A stretch of DNA of 44,359 nt from Bacteroidia bacterium (GTDB lineage Bacteria; Bacteroidota; Bacteroidia; J057): NCBI GenBank assembly GCA_019695295.1, contig JAIBAH010000024.1, forward strand, positions 1-44,359, read 5' to 3'. Positions 35,874-43,737 of the stretch are shown here, piece after piece. The notes beneath the pieces were generated by a model. That model ran no database searches and was not told the DNA's origin. It saw nothing but the letters and a program-made list of their open reading frames with translations. Made by a program: the position numbers and the translations under genes. The first letter of the stretch is position 1, and the number at the start of each line of letters is the position of its first letter.

Positions 35874-37124
35874 TCATAATCCTTCCCCCTTTTCCGCCTC
35901 TATATCTCCGGTTTTTCTTTTTTTTTGACTCCAAAACTGAATGAGAATCAATCCCGTAAACATCATCAATGCAGCAATCAGCAAAAGATGATTGATAAAA
36001 GGCAGGCTAAAATATTTTATAGATGCTATCCCCTGAATCATTAATAGGAACTCATTTATAAGAATAAAAGCAGTAAAGAGTATAATCCCGTATTTAACAG
36101 AAAAATACCATTTAAACCATTGTTTATGAAGAATATACCCCAGCAGAAAAGTACTAAAAATGCCCAGAAGAACCAGATGAAGATAGCCTACCACTATCGG
36201 CCTGAATCCAAAAGCCAAATCACTCAATGCAGGGTAAACTGAGCCGGTCTGTAGCAACAATTTTATCATCAGGCAAATCAGGGAGATACCCCAAAGACAT
36301 CTGACAGGCACTGAAAAGCTGTCCCTCAGATAGGATTTCATCCTGAGAATCAGCCATAAAAGATAAATCCCTCCGGCAAGCTGAGTCAAGGTAAAAAACA
36401 CCAGCGGAATGTAAACCCAAAGTGGCAGATTAGCCCACAAGACAGAAAGAAAGTAGGCAGGAACACAACTTACTGCAAATAGTAAAAACAACTTTTTATT
36501 TTGATTTTCGCCCGGCTCTTTTTCTGTTTCTGTTTCCCCTGCAAGTAATCCCATTGATGCAAAGAAAAACCACCCATTATAAAGAAAATGAAGAAAAAAA
36601 TAAGTCGTGGCAAGATACTGATGTAAATCTGTAATCTTATTCAACATTATATACATCAGATAAAATGAACCCAGAGCGGCCAGAACATAAAATACAAAGG
36701 ATGCCCTGAACCATAACTGAACCCTCCTGTTTGATTTCCCTTTTTGAGTATCTTTTACATAATTATAAATGTATAGAAAAGTACTCAGAGCAGCCAATAT
36801 TGAAAAGAAGGCAGAATATATACTGTACCCCTGAAGTACAAAAAATATCAGCATTCCCCAGCCCGAAAGAGTATTTACTATGAAAATCAAATTGTATTTC
36901 CGAAAAGAGGACTCTCCCTTTCCGGAATAAAGCAACATTAAAGCCATCAGACATTGAGAAACCCAGGCACAAAACGCAAAATTGGAGTGCCCCTGCAATA
37001 AATGTTTCTGATCAACAAAAGGTAACGAATATAAAATCTTATAACGCATTATTACCCCGATGAAGGCAACAACGGTTAAATTAAACAATGAAATACGAAT
37101 CCATTTTTTTACAAAATCAGTCAT
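35874..37124 (-). CDS. Polytopic membrane protein resembling haem-copper oxidase subunit I
   Basis: The 416-residue protein has about twelve hydrophobic segments. Its layout recalls subunit I of the NorB/CcoN group. QGHSNFAFCAW (His46) matches the second-helix low-spin haem His; LHFLYNGWFFFA (His179) matches the sixth-helix copper His; GYLHLVLLG (His316) matches the last-helix His-x-His, with Tyr in place of the first (high-spin) His. The seventh-helix His pair for copper is not found. It may thus be a b-type cytochrome without an oxygen- or NO-reducing site, perhaps passing quinol electrons towards NosZ. That is inference; the family is otherwise unnamed to me. An FNR-like box and -7-like element precede it. 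Confidence 0.6.
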   Translation of the reverse strand: MTDFVKKWIRISLFNLTVVAFIGVIMRYKILYSLPFVDQKHLLQGHSNFAFCAWVSQCLMALMLLYSGKGESSFRKYNLIFIVNTLSGWGMLIFFVLQGYSIYSAFFSILAALSTFLYIYNYVKDTQKGKSNRRVQLWFRASFVFYVLAALGSFYLMYIMLNKITDLHQYLATTYFFLHFLYNGWFFFASMGLLAGETETEKEPGENQNKKLFLLFAVSCVPAYFLSVLWANLPLWVYIPLVFFTLTQLAGGIYLLWLILRMKSYLRDSFSVPVRCLWGISLICLMIKLLLQTGSVYPALSDLAFGFRPIVVGYLHLVLLGIFSTFLLGYILHKQWFKWYFSVKYGIILFTAFILINEFLLMIQGIASIKYFSLPFINHLLLIAALMMFTGLILIQFWSQKKRKTGDIEAEKGEGL

Positions 37125-37177
37125 ATCAAAAAGATTTTTTTTGCAGAGATATTTATTTCCTGAAAACGATAATGTTG

Positions 37178-37223
37178 CAAAAAAACATGAATTGACTGCT
37201 AATTCTTATGATTTGAATCATAA
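37178..37223 (-). promoter_or_regulatory. FNR-like box and -7-like element of the membrane protein gene
   Basis: TTATGATTTGAATCATAA at 37206-37223 is a palindrome with 8-bp arms around 2 bp, of the class ATGAT-N4-ATCAT. On the minus strand TTTTTTTG (one off TAnnTTTG) ends at 37178, 36.5 bp from the box centre. The start codon is at 37124. It also lies 28 bp beyond the regulator gene's stop. Confidence 0.75.
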
Positions 37224-37250
37224 ATCAACGGTGCCTGAGATTAACCCTGA

Positions 37251-37841
37251 TCAGAAAAATACTTTTCCCTGATGAATCAGAATAATCCCCTTTCTTTCCA
37301 TTTCTTTCATCGTCCGGATTACTGTTTCTACCCTTAGCCCGGTCATATCTGCAATCTGCTGGCGGGTAAGGTCAATTTTACAAGGCTGATTGGTATCTGA
37401 ATGTTTGTTTTTAAACATTTCTATAACCGTCATGATTCTGTGCTCAGGGTTATATCCGGAAATTTCTCTGGCAATGAGAGCCTTATTATATAACCTTTCA
37501 CTAAATAATTTCAGAAATTTATCTTTTTGTTCAGGAAAATCCTGCATAATCCGGAGTAAAAGTTCTTTGAAAATCCGGAGTACCACACAATCGGTTTGTG
37601 CGACCGCTGAGGCCGGATAGGGTCTATTAACAAATAAAACAGGTTCTCCAAAGCTACATCCTGCCGAAAAACTCCCCTGAATAAACTCTTTACCACTATC
37701 GTGAATATTAACCATTTTTACAACCCCCTCGACAACCTCAAAATAAAACTCAGGGTTGTCCCCCTCCATAAAGATAAACTCTCCCTGTTTATATTTTTTA
37801 TAAACTGCTCCATAAGATAATAGTATTTCTTTTTGAATCAT
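37251..37841 (-). CDS. Crp/Fnr-family transcriptional regulator
   Basis: The 196-residue protein has the cyclic-nucleotide-binding fold (YKQGEFIFMEGDNPEFYFEVVEGVVKMVN, FSAGCSFGEPVLF) and a C-terminal winged helix (KIDLTRQQIADMTGLRVETVIRTMKEMERKG). The recognition helix reads E172-T-V-I175-R176, where FNR has E-x-x-S-R. It lacks the N-terminal Cys cluster of oxygen-sensing FNR, so a haem or NO mode as in Dnr, or another signal, is more likely. Dnr and FNR relatives commonly switch on nos genes under low oxygen or NO. Two identical-arm FNR-like boxes flank the gene. TAAATTTG (37914-37921) and TACTTTTG (37880-37887) on the minus strand are its candidate -7 elements. Confidence 0.9.
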   Translation of the reverse strand: MIQKEILLSYGAVYKKYKQGEFIFMEGDNPEFYFEVVEGVVKMVNIHDSGKEFIQGSFSAGCSFGEPVLFVNRPYPASAVAQTDCVVLRIFKELLLRIMQDFPEQKDKFLKLFSERLYNKALIAREISGYNPEHRIMTVIEMFKNKHSDTNQPCKIDLTRQQIADMTGLRVETVIRTMKEMERKGIILIHQGKVFF

Positions 37842-37935
37842 ATCTCAATCAGTATTTAAAGGCAAAAATCAATACACCTCAAAAGTAAAAACCTTTTCTG
37901 ATAATTCAAAGAACAAATTTATTTTTAGCCTCATC

Positions 37936-37953
37936 TTATGATTCAAATCATAA
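37936..37953 (+). promoter_or_regulatory. FNR-like box of the cytochrome c-nosZ promoter
   Basis: TTATGATTCAAATCATAA has the same 8-bp arms as the box at 37206-37223; only the two central bases differ. It lies between the divergent regulator and cytochrome genes. The G of the -7 element TAATTTTG is 36.5 bp from its centre, which puts the box near -41.5 and suggests direct activation. Its position relative to the regulator's own -7 element is different (30.5 bp). Confidence 0.8.
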
Positions 37954-37973
37954 AGGATTCTGTTTTAGCTCCC

Positions 37974-37981
37974 TAATTTTG
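37974..37981 (+). promoter_or_regulatory. -7 element of the cytochrome c-nosZ unit
   Basis: TAATTTTG matches TAnnTTTG. No -33 TTTG is present at the usual spacing, as expected for an activator-dependent promoter. The leader is about 27 nt. Confidence 0.65.
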
Positions 37982-38012
37982 CGGTATCATTTATTAAATC
38001 TAAACCATAGAT

Positions 38013-38507
38013 ATGAAAAATTTAATCTTAACAGTTCCCGTATTACTATTAGTAATCTTATTATCAGGCTGCGGTAGCCCTTCTAAAGATGAAAAAAACT
38101 CAGCAGCTCCTCCCGCCGAAGAAGTGACTCAAAATGTAAATTCTGCACCTAAAGACGATGCTCAACGTGGTATCGGAAAATTCGACGCTTCCAATGTAAA
38201 AATTTCTGACAAACTGGACGTAGCAATGGCAGAAAGCGGAGAAAAAGTCACGGGAGTAAAGTGCTCAAGTTGCCATAAATTGACAGAGGAAAGACTCGTA
38301 GGTCCGGGGTGGAAAGGAGTAACACAAAGAAGGAAGCCTGAGTGGATTATGAACTTTATCACCAACGTAGATGAAATGCTCAACAAAGACCCTGAAGCAC
38401 AAGCTCAGTTGGAGATTTGTCTTGTAAGGATGCCGAATCAAAGCCTTTCTGATACAGATGCCAGGAATATTCTGGAGTTTATGCGTAAGAACGACGGCGT
38501 AAAGTAG
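38013..38507 (+). CDS. Monohaem cytochrome c lipoprotein, probable NosZ electron donor
   Basis: The 164-residue protein has a lipoprotein signal (VPVLLLVILLSGC, Cys20) followed by a low-complexity linker rich in Ser, Pro and Glu. The single haem motif is CSSCH (84-88) in a class I domain, with KLTEERLVGPGWKGVTQRR and LVRMPNQSLSDTDARNILEFM, which supplies the likely Met ligand. It is encoded 114 bp before nosZ without a visible promoter between, and behind the FNR-like box. It probably hands electrons to the CuA site of NosZ at the outer face of the inner membrane or in the periplasm. Confidence 0.88.
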   Translation: MKNLILTVPVLLLVILLSGCGSPSKDEKNSAAPPAEEVTQNVNSAPKDDAQRGIGKFDASNVKISDKLDVAMAESGEKVTGVKCSSCHKLTEERLVGPGWKGVTQRRKPEWIMNFITNVDEMLNKDPEAQAQLEICLVRMPNQSLSDTDARNILEFMRKNDGVK

Positions 38508-38621
38508 TAAGTGCAATGAAAGCCATAACTGGTAATTAGTCTTATGTGTTTAGACCGATTGGCTTTTTAAAAATTTCTTGTTTTCAATCGTTTTTATTAA
38601 TCAATTTTATTATAAAAAAAT

Positions 38622-40628
38622 ATGTTAAAGAAAAATCATTTTATAATCGCACTTTTGGCAGTAGTTTTATTATCAGGCTTTTCTGCCTGTAAACCCAAGA
38701 ACGCAGGGTCTGCTGTCACCTCCGGTGCTGCCGAAAAAGCGTATGTAGCACCCGGCAAATACGATGAGTTCTATAATTTCGTTTCCGGAGGCTTCAGCGG
38801 ACAAATGGCAGTATATGGCTTACCTTCCGGTCGCTTGCTAAGGGTAATTCCGGTTTTTTCTGTGGATCCTGAGAAAGGATGGGGGTACAGTGAAGAAACC
38901 AAGCCCATGCTCAATACTTCTCATGGTTTTGTACCATGGGATGATTTACATCACCCCGAACTTTCCCAAACGAATGGAGAAATTGATGGTAGATGGCTAT
39001 TTGGAAATGGAAATAACACTCCCAGGGTAGCAAGAATCAATCTTAAAACCTTCCGTACAGATGAAATTCTTGAGCTGCCTAACAGCGGTGGGAATCACTC
39101 CTCTCCTTTTGCTACTGAAAATACAGAATATATCGTGGCAGGAACCCGTTTCAGCGTACCGCCCGATAATTCTAACGGAGATGTTCCGATTAATACCTAT
39201 AAACAAAATTTCAAAGGACATATCAGTTTTATCAGTGTGGACAAAACCGATGGTAAAATGGATATTGCTTTCCAATTAAAATTACCAGGAGTAAATTTTG
39301 ACCTTGCAAGATCCGGAAAACTAAAGTCTCATGGTTGGTTTTTCTTCTCCTGCTACAATAGTGAGCAAGCCAATACCTTGCTTGAGGTAAATGCTTCCCA
39401 AAAAGACAAGGATTTCATCCTTGCAGTAAACTGGAAAAAAGCAGAAGAATATCTCAAAGCCGGTAAAGGTCAGAAAGTAGCTGTAAAATATGCGAGCAAC
39501 CGCTATGATGAAAAAACACACACTGCAACTTCTACCATTAAAAATGAAGTAACTGTTCTTGACGCATCAGTATTAAAGGACATCTGCTATTTTATTCCCT
39601 GTCCTAAATCGCCTCATGGTTGCGATGTGGACCCAACAGGAGAATATATCGTAGGAAGTGGTAAACTCGCAGCATTGATTCCCGTTTTCAGTTTTGATAA
39701 ATTACAGTCTGCTATTGCAAAAAAAGACTTTATCGGAGACTACGATGGGATTCCAATCGTAAAATACGAATCCGCACTGTACGGGGAAGTACAAAAACCG
39801 GGATTGGGTCCTCTGCACACCGAATTTGACGGAAAAGGAAATGCTTATACCTCTTTCTTTGTATCCTCAGAAGTGGTAAAATGGAATATTAAAGACCTCA
39901 AGGTTCTTGACCGTGCTTCTACTTACTATTCTGTCGGACACTTGTGTGTTCCGGGAGGAAACAGCCGTAAACCCAATGCGAAATACCTTATTGCATATAA
40001 TAAAATTACCAAAGACCGCTATCTCCCAACAGGTCCTGAGTTGGCTCAAAGTGCACAACTATTTGATATCTCCGGTGATAAAATGCAACTGATATTGGAC
40101 TTCCCCACAATTGGCGAGCCTCACTATGCTCAGGCAGTTGCGGCAGATGTAATCAAAGGAAATTCTACCAAAATATTTAAAATAGAAGAAAATGCAAATC
40201 CTTATGTAGCCAAAGGAGAAGGCGAAAGCAAAGTGGTAAGAGAAGGAAATAAAGTACATATATATATGACCTCTATCCGTTCTCACTTCTCCCCAGACAA
40301 TATCGAAGGGGTCAAAATGGGGGATGAGGTATATTTCCATATCACTAACCTTGAACAAGATTGGGATGTGCCTCATGGTTTTGCAGTAAAAGGGGCATTA
40401 AATGCGGAATTACTGATTATGCCCGGCGAAACAAGTACACTAAAATGGGTGCCAGACAGAGTAGGGATTTTCCCGATTTATTGTACAGACTTCTGTAGTG
40501 CACTCCATCAGGAAATGCAAGGATACGTAAGAGTATCTCCGTCAGGAAGTAATATTCCGCTGACATTCAGTACCGGAACAAACAAGCCGGCTGAATCTCC
40601 AGAGGCATCAGCAGCCCCTAAAAAATAA
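38622..40628 (+). CDS. nosZ: Nitrous oxide reductase, clade II, lipoprotein type
   Basis: NosZ reduces N2O to N2, the last step of denitrification, and is the only known biological sink of N2O. The 668-residue protein has a Sec lipoprotein-type signal (HFIIALLAVVLLSGFSAC, Cys23) rather than the Tat signal of clade I. CuZ-site histidines fall in DDLHHPELS, SPHGCDVDPTG, GLGPLHTEFDG, SVGHLCVPGG and EPHYAQAV. The C-terminal cupredoxin domain has the CuA set: His585 (VPHGFAV), Cys621, Cys625, His629 and Met632 in YCTDFCSALHQEM. The copper centres need NosL and NosDFY, which follow. A strong hairpin terminator lies between nosZ and nosL (40652-40712). Confidence 0.98.
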   Translation: MLKKNHFIIALLAVVLLSGFSACKPKNAGSAVTSGAAEKAYVAPGKYDEFYNFVSGGFSGQMAVYGLPSGRLLRVIPVFSVDPEKGWGYSEETKPMLNTSHGFVPWDDLHHPELSQTNGEIDGRWLFGNGNNTPRVARINLKTFRTDEILELPNSGGNHSSPFATENTEYIVAGTRFSVPPDNSNGDVPINTYKQNFKGHISFISVDKTDGKMDIAFQLKLPGVNFDLARSGKLKSHGWFFFSCYNSEQANTLLEVNASQKDKDFILAVNWKKAEEYLKAGKGQKVAVKYASNRYDEKTHTATSTIKNEVTVLDASVLKDICYFIPCPKSPHGCDVDPTGEYIVGSGKLAALIPVFSFDKLQSAIAKKDFIGDYDGIPIVKYESALYGEVQKPGLGPLHTEFDGKGNAYTSFFVSSEVVKWNIKDLKVLDRASTYYSVGHLCVPGGNSRKPNAKYLIAYNKITKDRYLPTGPELAQSAQLFDISGDKMQLILDFPTIGEPHYAQAVAADVIKGNSTKIFKIEENANPYVAKGEGESKVVREGNKVHIYMTSIRSHFSPDNIEGVKMGDEVYFHITNLEQDWDVPHGFAVKGALNAELLIMPGETSTLKWVPDRVGIFPIYCTDFCSALHQEMQGYVRVSPSGSNIPLTFSTGTNKPAESPEASAAPKK

Positions 40629-40651
40629 AAATTGCTTTGATTTTGTATAAC

Positions 40652-40712
40652 GCCATAAAGACACAATGCGAAAGAACGAATCTGATTTTGTATGTGCCTT
40701 TATGGCTTTTTT
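40652..40712 (+). terminator. Terminator between nosZ and the nosL fusion
   Basis: GCCATAAAGACACA at 40652-40665 is complementary, with one mismatch, to TGTGCCTTTATGGC at 40693-40706. Six T follow. It should end or thin out the nosZ message before the maturation genes. Confidence 0.8.
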
Positions 40713-40755
40713 GTACCTGACTTTTTAATGAATAGTCCTGAATAAAGGATAATCC

Positions 40756-40763
40756 TAATTTTG
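40756..40763 (+). promoter_or_regulatory. -7 element of the nosL-nosD-nosF-nosY unit
   Basis: TAATTTTG matches TAnnTTTG and lies just ahead of the nosL start (40782). No FNR-like box is seen at the 36.5-bp spacing, so the maturation genes may have a separate, constitutive promoter. Confidence 0.45.
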
Positions 40764-40781
40764 AATATTAACAGTAAAATC

Positions 40782-41795
40782 ATGAAAGAAAAACTGTCTC
40801 AACCCTCTCGTATTCTTCTTTTTATCAGTGGAATACTGATGATTATTGCTATATTTGTTCCGCTTTGGAGGATTGATATGTCGGCTCCTCAATACCCAGA
40901 AGGGCTCAGACTTCTGATATACCCGAATAAAATAGCAGGAGATATCGATATCATCAATGGTCTTAATCACTACATCGGAATGAAAACCATTCATTACGAA
41001 GAATTTATTGAATTCAAAATTCTCCCTTATTTAATCGGTTTTTTCGGACTTTTGTTTTTTATTTGTGGGTATCTGGCGAACAGAAAACTCCTTTTTGGTT
41101 CGTTAATTCTCTTTATCTTATTTGGTATCGGTTCGATGGTTGATTTCTGGATGTGGGAATATGACTATGGTCACAACCTCAGCCCTGATGCGGCTATTAT
41201 TGTACCCGGTATGGCGTATCAGCCACCGCTGATTGGCTTTAAACAATTGTTGAACTTCGGAGCCTTTTCCATTCCGGATATGGGGGGCTGGATTTTTGTA
41301 GGAGTGGGTTTTTTGCTGATTATTGCTGTTTTTATAGAAATTAGAGCCGGAAAATCAGCTAAAAATAGCACTGTAGTGATTGCTGCTTTCTTTATGTTCA
41401 TACAGCTTAGTGCTTGTCAAAATGGTCCGATACCTATTAATGTTGGAAAAGATGCTTGTTCTTTTTGTAAAATGACCATCAGTGATAATAAATTTGGAGC
41501 GGAACTAATCACCGATAAAGGGAAAATCTATAAATTCGATGAATATCACTGCTTACACGCATTTATAATATCGGGTACTTTAACCCAAGCTCAAATAAAA
41601 GAAGTCTATATTTCTGATTATTTTCCTCCAAATCAGCTAATCAATGTAAAACAAGCCTTTTTTATTCAAAGCGAAAAAATCCACGGTCCTATGAATGGAA
41701 ACGTCGCTGTATTCTCTACTGAAACAGGACTAAAAAAAGGACAGGAGCTATACGGAGGTAGTACTTTAACATGGAAGGATTTATCCGGTCAATGA
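40782..41795 (+). CDS. nosL: NosB-like membrane domain fused to copper chaperone NosL
   Basis: The 337-residue protein joins two parts. Residues 1-200 have about four transmembrane helices and a periplasmic loop with APQYPEGLRLLIY and INGLNHYIGMK. Position next to nosZ and size fit NosB, the membrane protein of clade II clusters. Residues 212-337 are NosL, which delivers Cu(I) to NosZ, with the copper motif DACSFCKM and KFGAELIT. The join contains a hydrophobic stretch and an intact lipobox (IQLSAC, Cys212), as if a nosL lipoprotein signal had been kept in the fusion. The start at 40782 is preferred over a TTG seven codons up, which overlaps the -7 element. It overlaps nosD by ATGA. Confidence 0.88.
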   Translation: MKEKLSQPSRILLFISGILMIIAIFVPLWRIDMSAPQYPEGLRLLIYPNKIAGDIDIINGLNHYIGMKTIHYEEFIEFKILPYLIGFFGLLFFICGYLANRKLLFGSLILFILFGIGSMVDFWMWEYDYGHNLSPDAAIIVPGMAYQPPLIGFKQLLNFGAFSIPDMGGWIFVGVGFLLIIAVFIEIRAGKSAKNSTVVIAAFFMFIQLSACQNGPIPINVGKDACSFCKMTISDNKFGAELITDKGKIYKFDEYHCLHAFIISGTLTQAQIKEVYISDYFPPNQLINVKQAFFIQSEKIHGPMNGNVAVFSTETGLKKGQELYGGSTLTWKDLSGQ

Positions 41796-43030
41796 GAATA
41801 CAAATTATCATATTCATCCTGTTGATTTCTCTGAGAATACCCGTATTTTCAGGTACGGTTTCCGTTTTCCATGAAAGCGGCCCTTCTTCTATTATCTCTG
41901 CAATCGAAAAAGCAAGCCCCTTTGATACGATTCTGATTCATGAAGGAATCTATAAGGAAAAAAATATCATTATCAATAAACCCCTGACAATTATTGGTGT
42001 AAATCATCCTGTAATGGACGGAGAAGGAAAATACGAAATTCTAACCCTTAAATCAGATTCTGTTACGGTTATGGGGCTAACAATAAGGAATTCCGCCAAC
42101 TCAAGTATTGAAGAGTATTCCGGGATAAAAATATATAATGCAAATCATATTCTGATATCGGACAATATCATGGAAGATTGTTTTTTTGGCATTTATCTGT
42201 ACTATTGTCATAACGTGATGATTAAACATAATTCAATCATCGCACATCAGACTCAGGAGCAGCAAAGCGGAAACGGCATCCATTGCTGGAAAAGTGATAC
42301 TCTTCAGATTATTGCCAATACAATTCATGGCCACAGGGACGGAATCTATTTTGAATTTGTGACAGAATCCGTAATCTGGCGAAATACGTCTGCAGATAAT
42401 CTCCGGTACGGCCTGCATTTTATGTTTTCACATAACGATACATATATCGGGAATATCTTCCGTAATAACGGAGCCGGGGTTTCTGTAATGTACACAAAAG
42501 GAGTCCGTATGTTTAATAATTTTTTTGAGGAAAACTGGGGAGATGCTTCCCATGGACTATTGCTGAAAGACATATCTGACAGCTATATTTCCGGCAATAA
42601 TTTTATCAAAAATACAAACGGAATTTATATGGAAGGAGCAAGCCGGATAGAAATGGAAAAAAATATTTTCCGGAATAACGGATGGGCATTCAAGATTCAG
42701 GCAAGTTGTATGGATATAAAGGTAATGCACAATAATTTTTTAGGGAATTCTTTTGATATCGGTACAAACGGAAGCCTTATGCTCAATCATTTTTCAGAAA
42801 ACTACTGGGATAAATACGAAGGATATGACCTTAATAAAGATCAAACCGGAGATGTACCCTATCGTCCGGTAAGCCTTTACTCTATGATTGTGGAGATTAA
42901 CCCTCCGGCGATGATTCTCTTCAGGAGCCTGATTGTATCTCTTATGGACAAATCCGAAAAGGTAATCCCAAGCATCACTCCGGAAAATCTGATAGACGAA
43001 AAACCATTAATGAAACAACTGGCTTTATGA
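41792..43030 (+). CDS. nosD: NosD, periplasmic copper-site maturation protein
   Basis: NosD is an exported right-handed beta-helix protein that works with the NosFY ABC transporter to build the CuZ copper-sulfur centre of NosZ. The 412-residue protein starts at 41792 (MRIQIIIFILLISLRIPVFS signal), overlapping the nosL stop; an in-frame ATG lies at 41771. Parallel beta-helix repeats of about 22-25 residues run through it: SVTVMGLTIRNS, HILISDNIMEDC, NVMIKHNSII, LQIIANTIHGH, SVIWRNTSADN, DTYIGNIFRNNGAG, DSYISGNNFIKNTNG. The tail (FSENYWDKYEGYDLNKDQTGDVPYRP) is the NosD C-terminal signature. It overlaps nosF by ATGA. Confidence 0.95.
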   Translation: MRIQIIIFILLISLRIPVFSGTVSVFHESGPSSIISAIEKASPFDTILIHEGIYKEKNIIINKPLTIIGVNHPVMDGEGKYEILTLKSDSVTVMGLTIRNSANSSIEEYSGIKIYNANHILISDNIMEDCFFGIYLYYCHNVMIKHNSIIAHQTQEQQSGNGIHCWKSDTLQIIANTIHGHRDGIYFEFVTESVIWRNTSADNLRYGLHFMFSHNDTYIGNIFRNNGAGVSVMYTKGVRMFNNFFEENWGDASHGLLLKDISDSYISGNNFIKNTNGIYMEGASRIEMEKNIFRNNGWAFKIQASCMDIKVMHNNFLGNSFDIGTNGSLMLNHFSENYWDKYEGYDLNKDQTGDVPYRPVSLYSMIVEINPPAMILFRSLIVSLMDKSEKVIPSITPENLIDEKPLMKQLAL

Positions 43031-43737
43031 TTGAAATACAAAATCTCACCAAAAAATTCGGAAAGGTAACAGCTCTTGATGATGTAACCCTAAATTGAGA
43101 AAGAGCCGAGTGTATCGCTTTAATAGGAGCAAACGGAAGCGGGAAGACTACCCTGATTAAATCCGTACTGGGAATGGTCATTCCTGATTCCGGTAAGGTT
43201 TTGTTCAACGGAAAACCAGTGGACCCCAAAGGCCAGTATCGCAGAATTATTGGCTATATGCCTCAAATTGGACGATATCCTGACAATATGAGTATCGGGC
43301 AGGTTATCGGCATGATGAAAGATATAAGGGTAGATAAAACAGAGTGGGATGAAGAACTTGTGACTGCTTTTGGAGTTGATCAGATAATGGATAAAAGAAT
43401 GCATACACTTTCCGGCGGGACAAGACAAAAGGTAAGTGCGATACTTGCTTTTTTGTTTAATCCGGCAGTTCTTATTTTGGATGAGCCTACTGCTGGGCTT
43501 GACCCACTGGCTTCTGAAATTCTCAGGGAAAAAATCATAAAAGAAAACAAAAAAGGGAAACTGATATTTATTACCTCCCATATTTTGAGCGACTTAAATG
43601 ATTTGATAACACATGTAATCTATATGAATGAAGGAAAGCTGCTCTTCAAGAAGTCTCTCCCGAATCTTCAGAAAGAAACCGGAGAAGAAAAACTCTCAAG
43701 GGCTGTTTCCTCTATAATGAAAGAACTGGAATTATGA
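43027..43737 (+). pseudogene. nosF: nosF ABC ATPase with in-frame TGA at codon 24
   Basis: NosF is the ATPase of the NosFY transporter that supplies sulfur for the NosZ CuZ centre. The frame runs 236 codons from the ATG overlapping nosD to the stop overlapping nosY. All ABC motifs are present: Walker A GANGSGKTT, Q-loop GYMPQIG, signature LSGGTRQKVSAIL, Walker B VLILDEPTAGLDP, switch His in ITSH. However, the codon at 43096-43098 is TGA (VTLN-stop-ERAECIALIG). No ATG, GTG or TTG lies between it and Walker A; the next ATG, 43174, would drop Walker A. TTA to TGA is one base change and Leu would fit the helix. Possible readings are a fresh nonsense mutation, a sequencing error or readthrough. 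Confidence 0.85.

Noticed and set aside
43096-43098. TGA in nosF read as selenocysteine (a selD gene is in the window)
   Set aside because: NosF is not a known selenoprotein, the position is not a catalytic Cys, and selD in this group can serve tRNA selenation. No obvious SECIS-type hairpin was recognised right after the codon.
43174-43737. A 187-residue gene starting at the internal ATG
   Set aside because: It would lack Walker A; it is just the downstream part of nosF.
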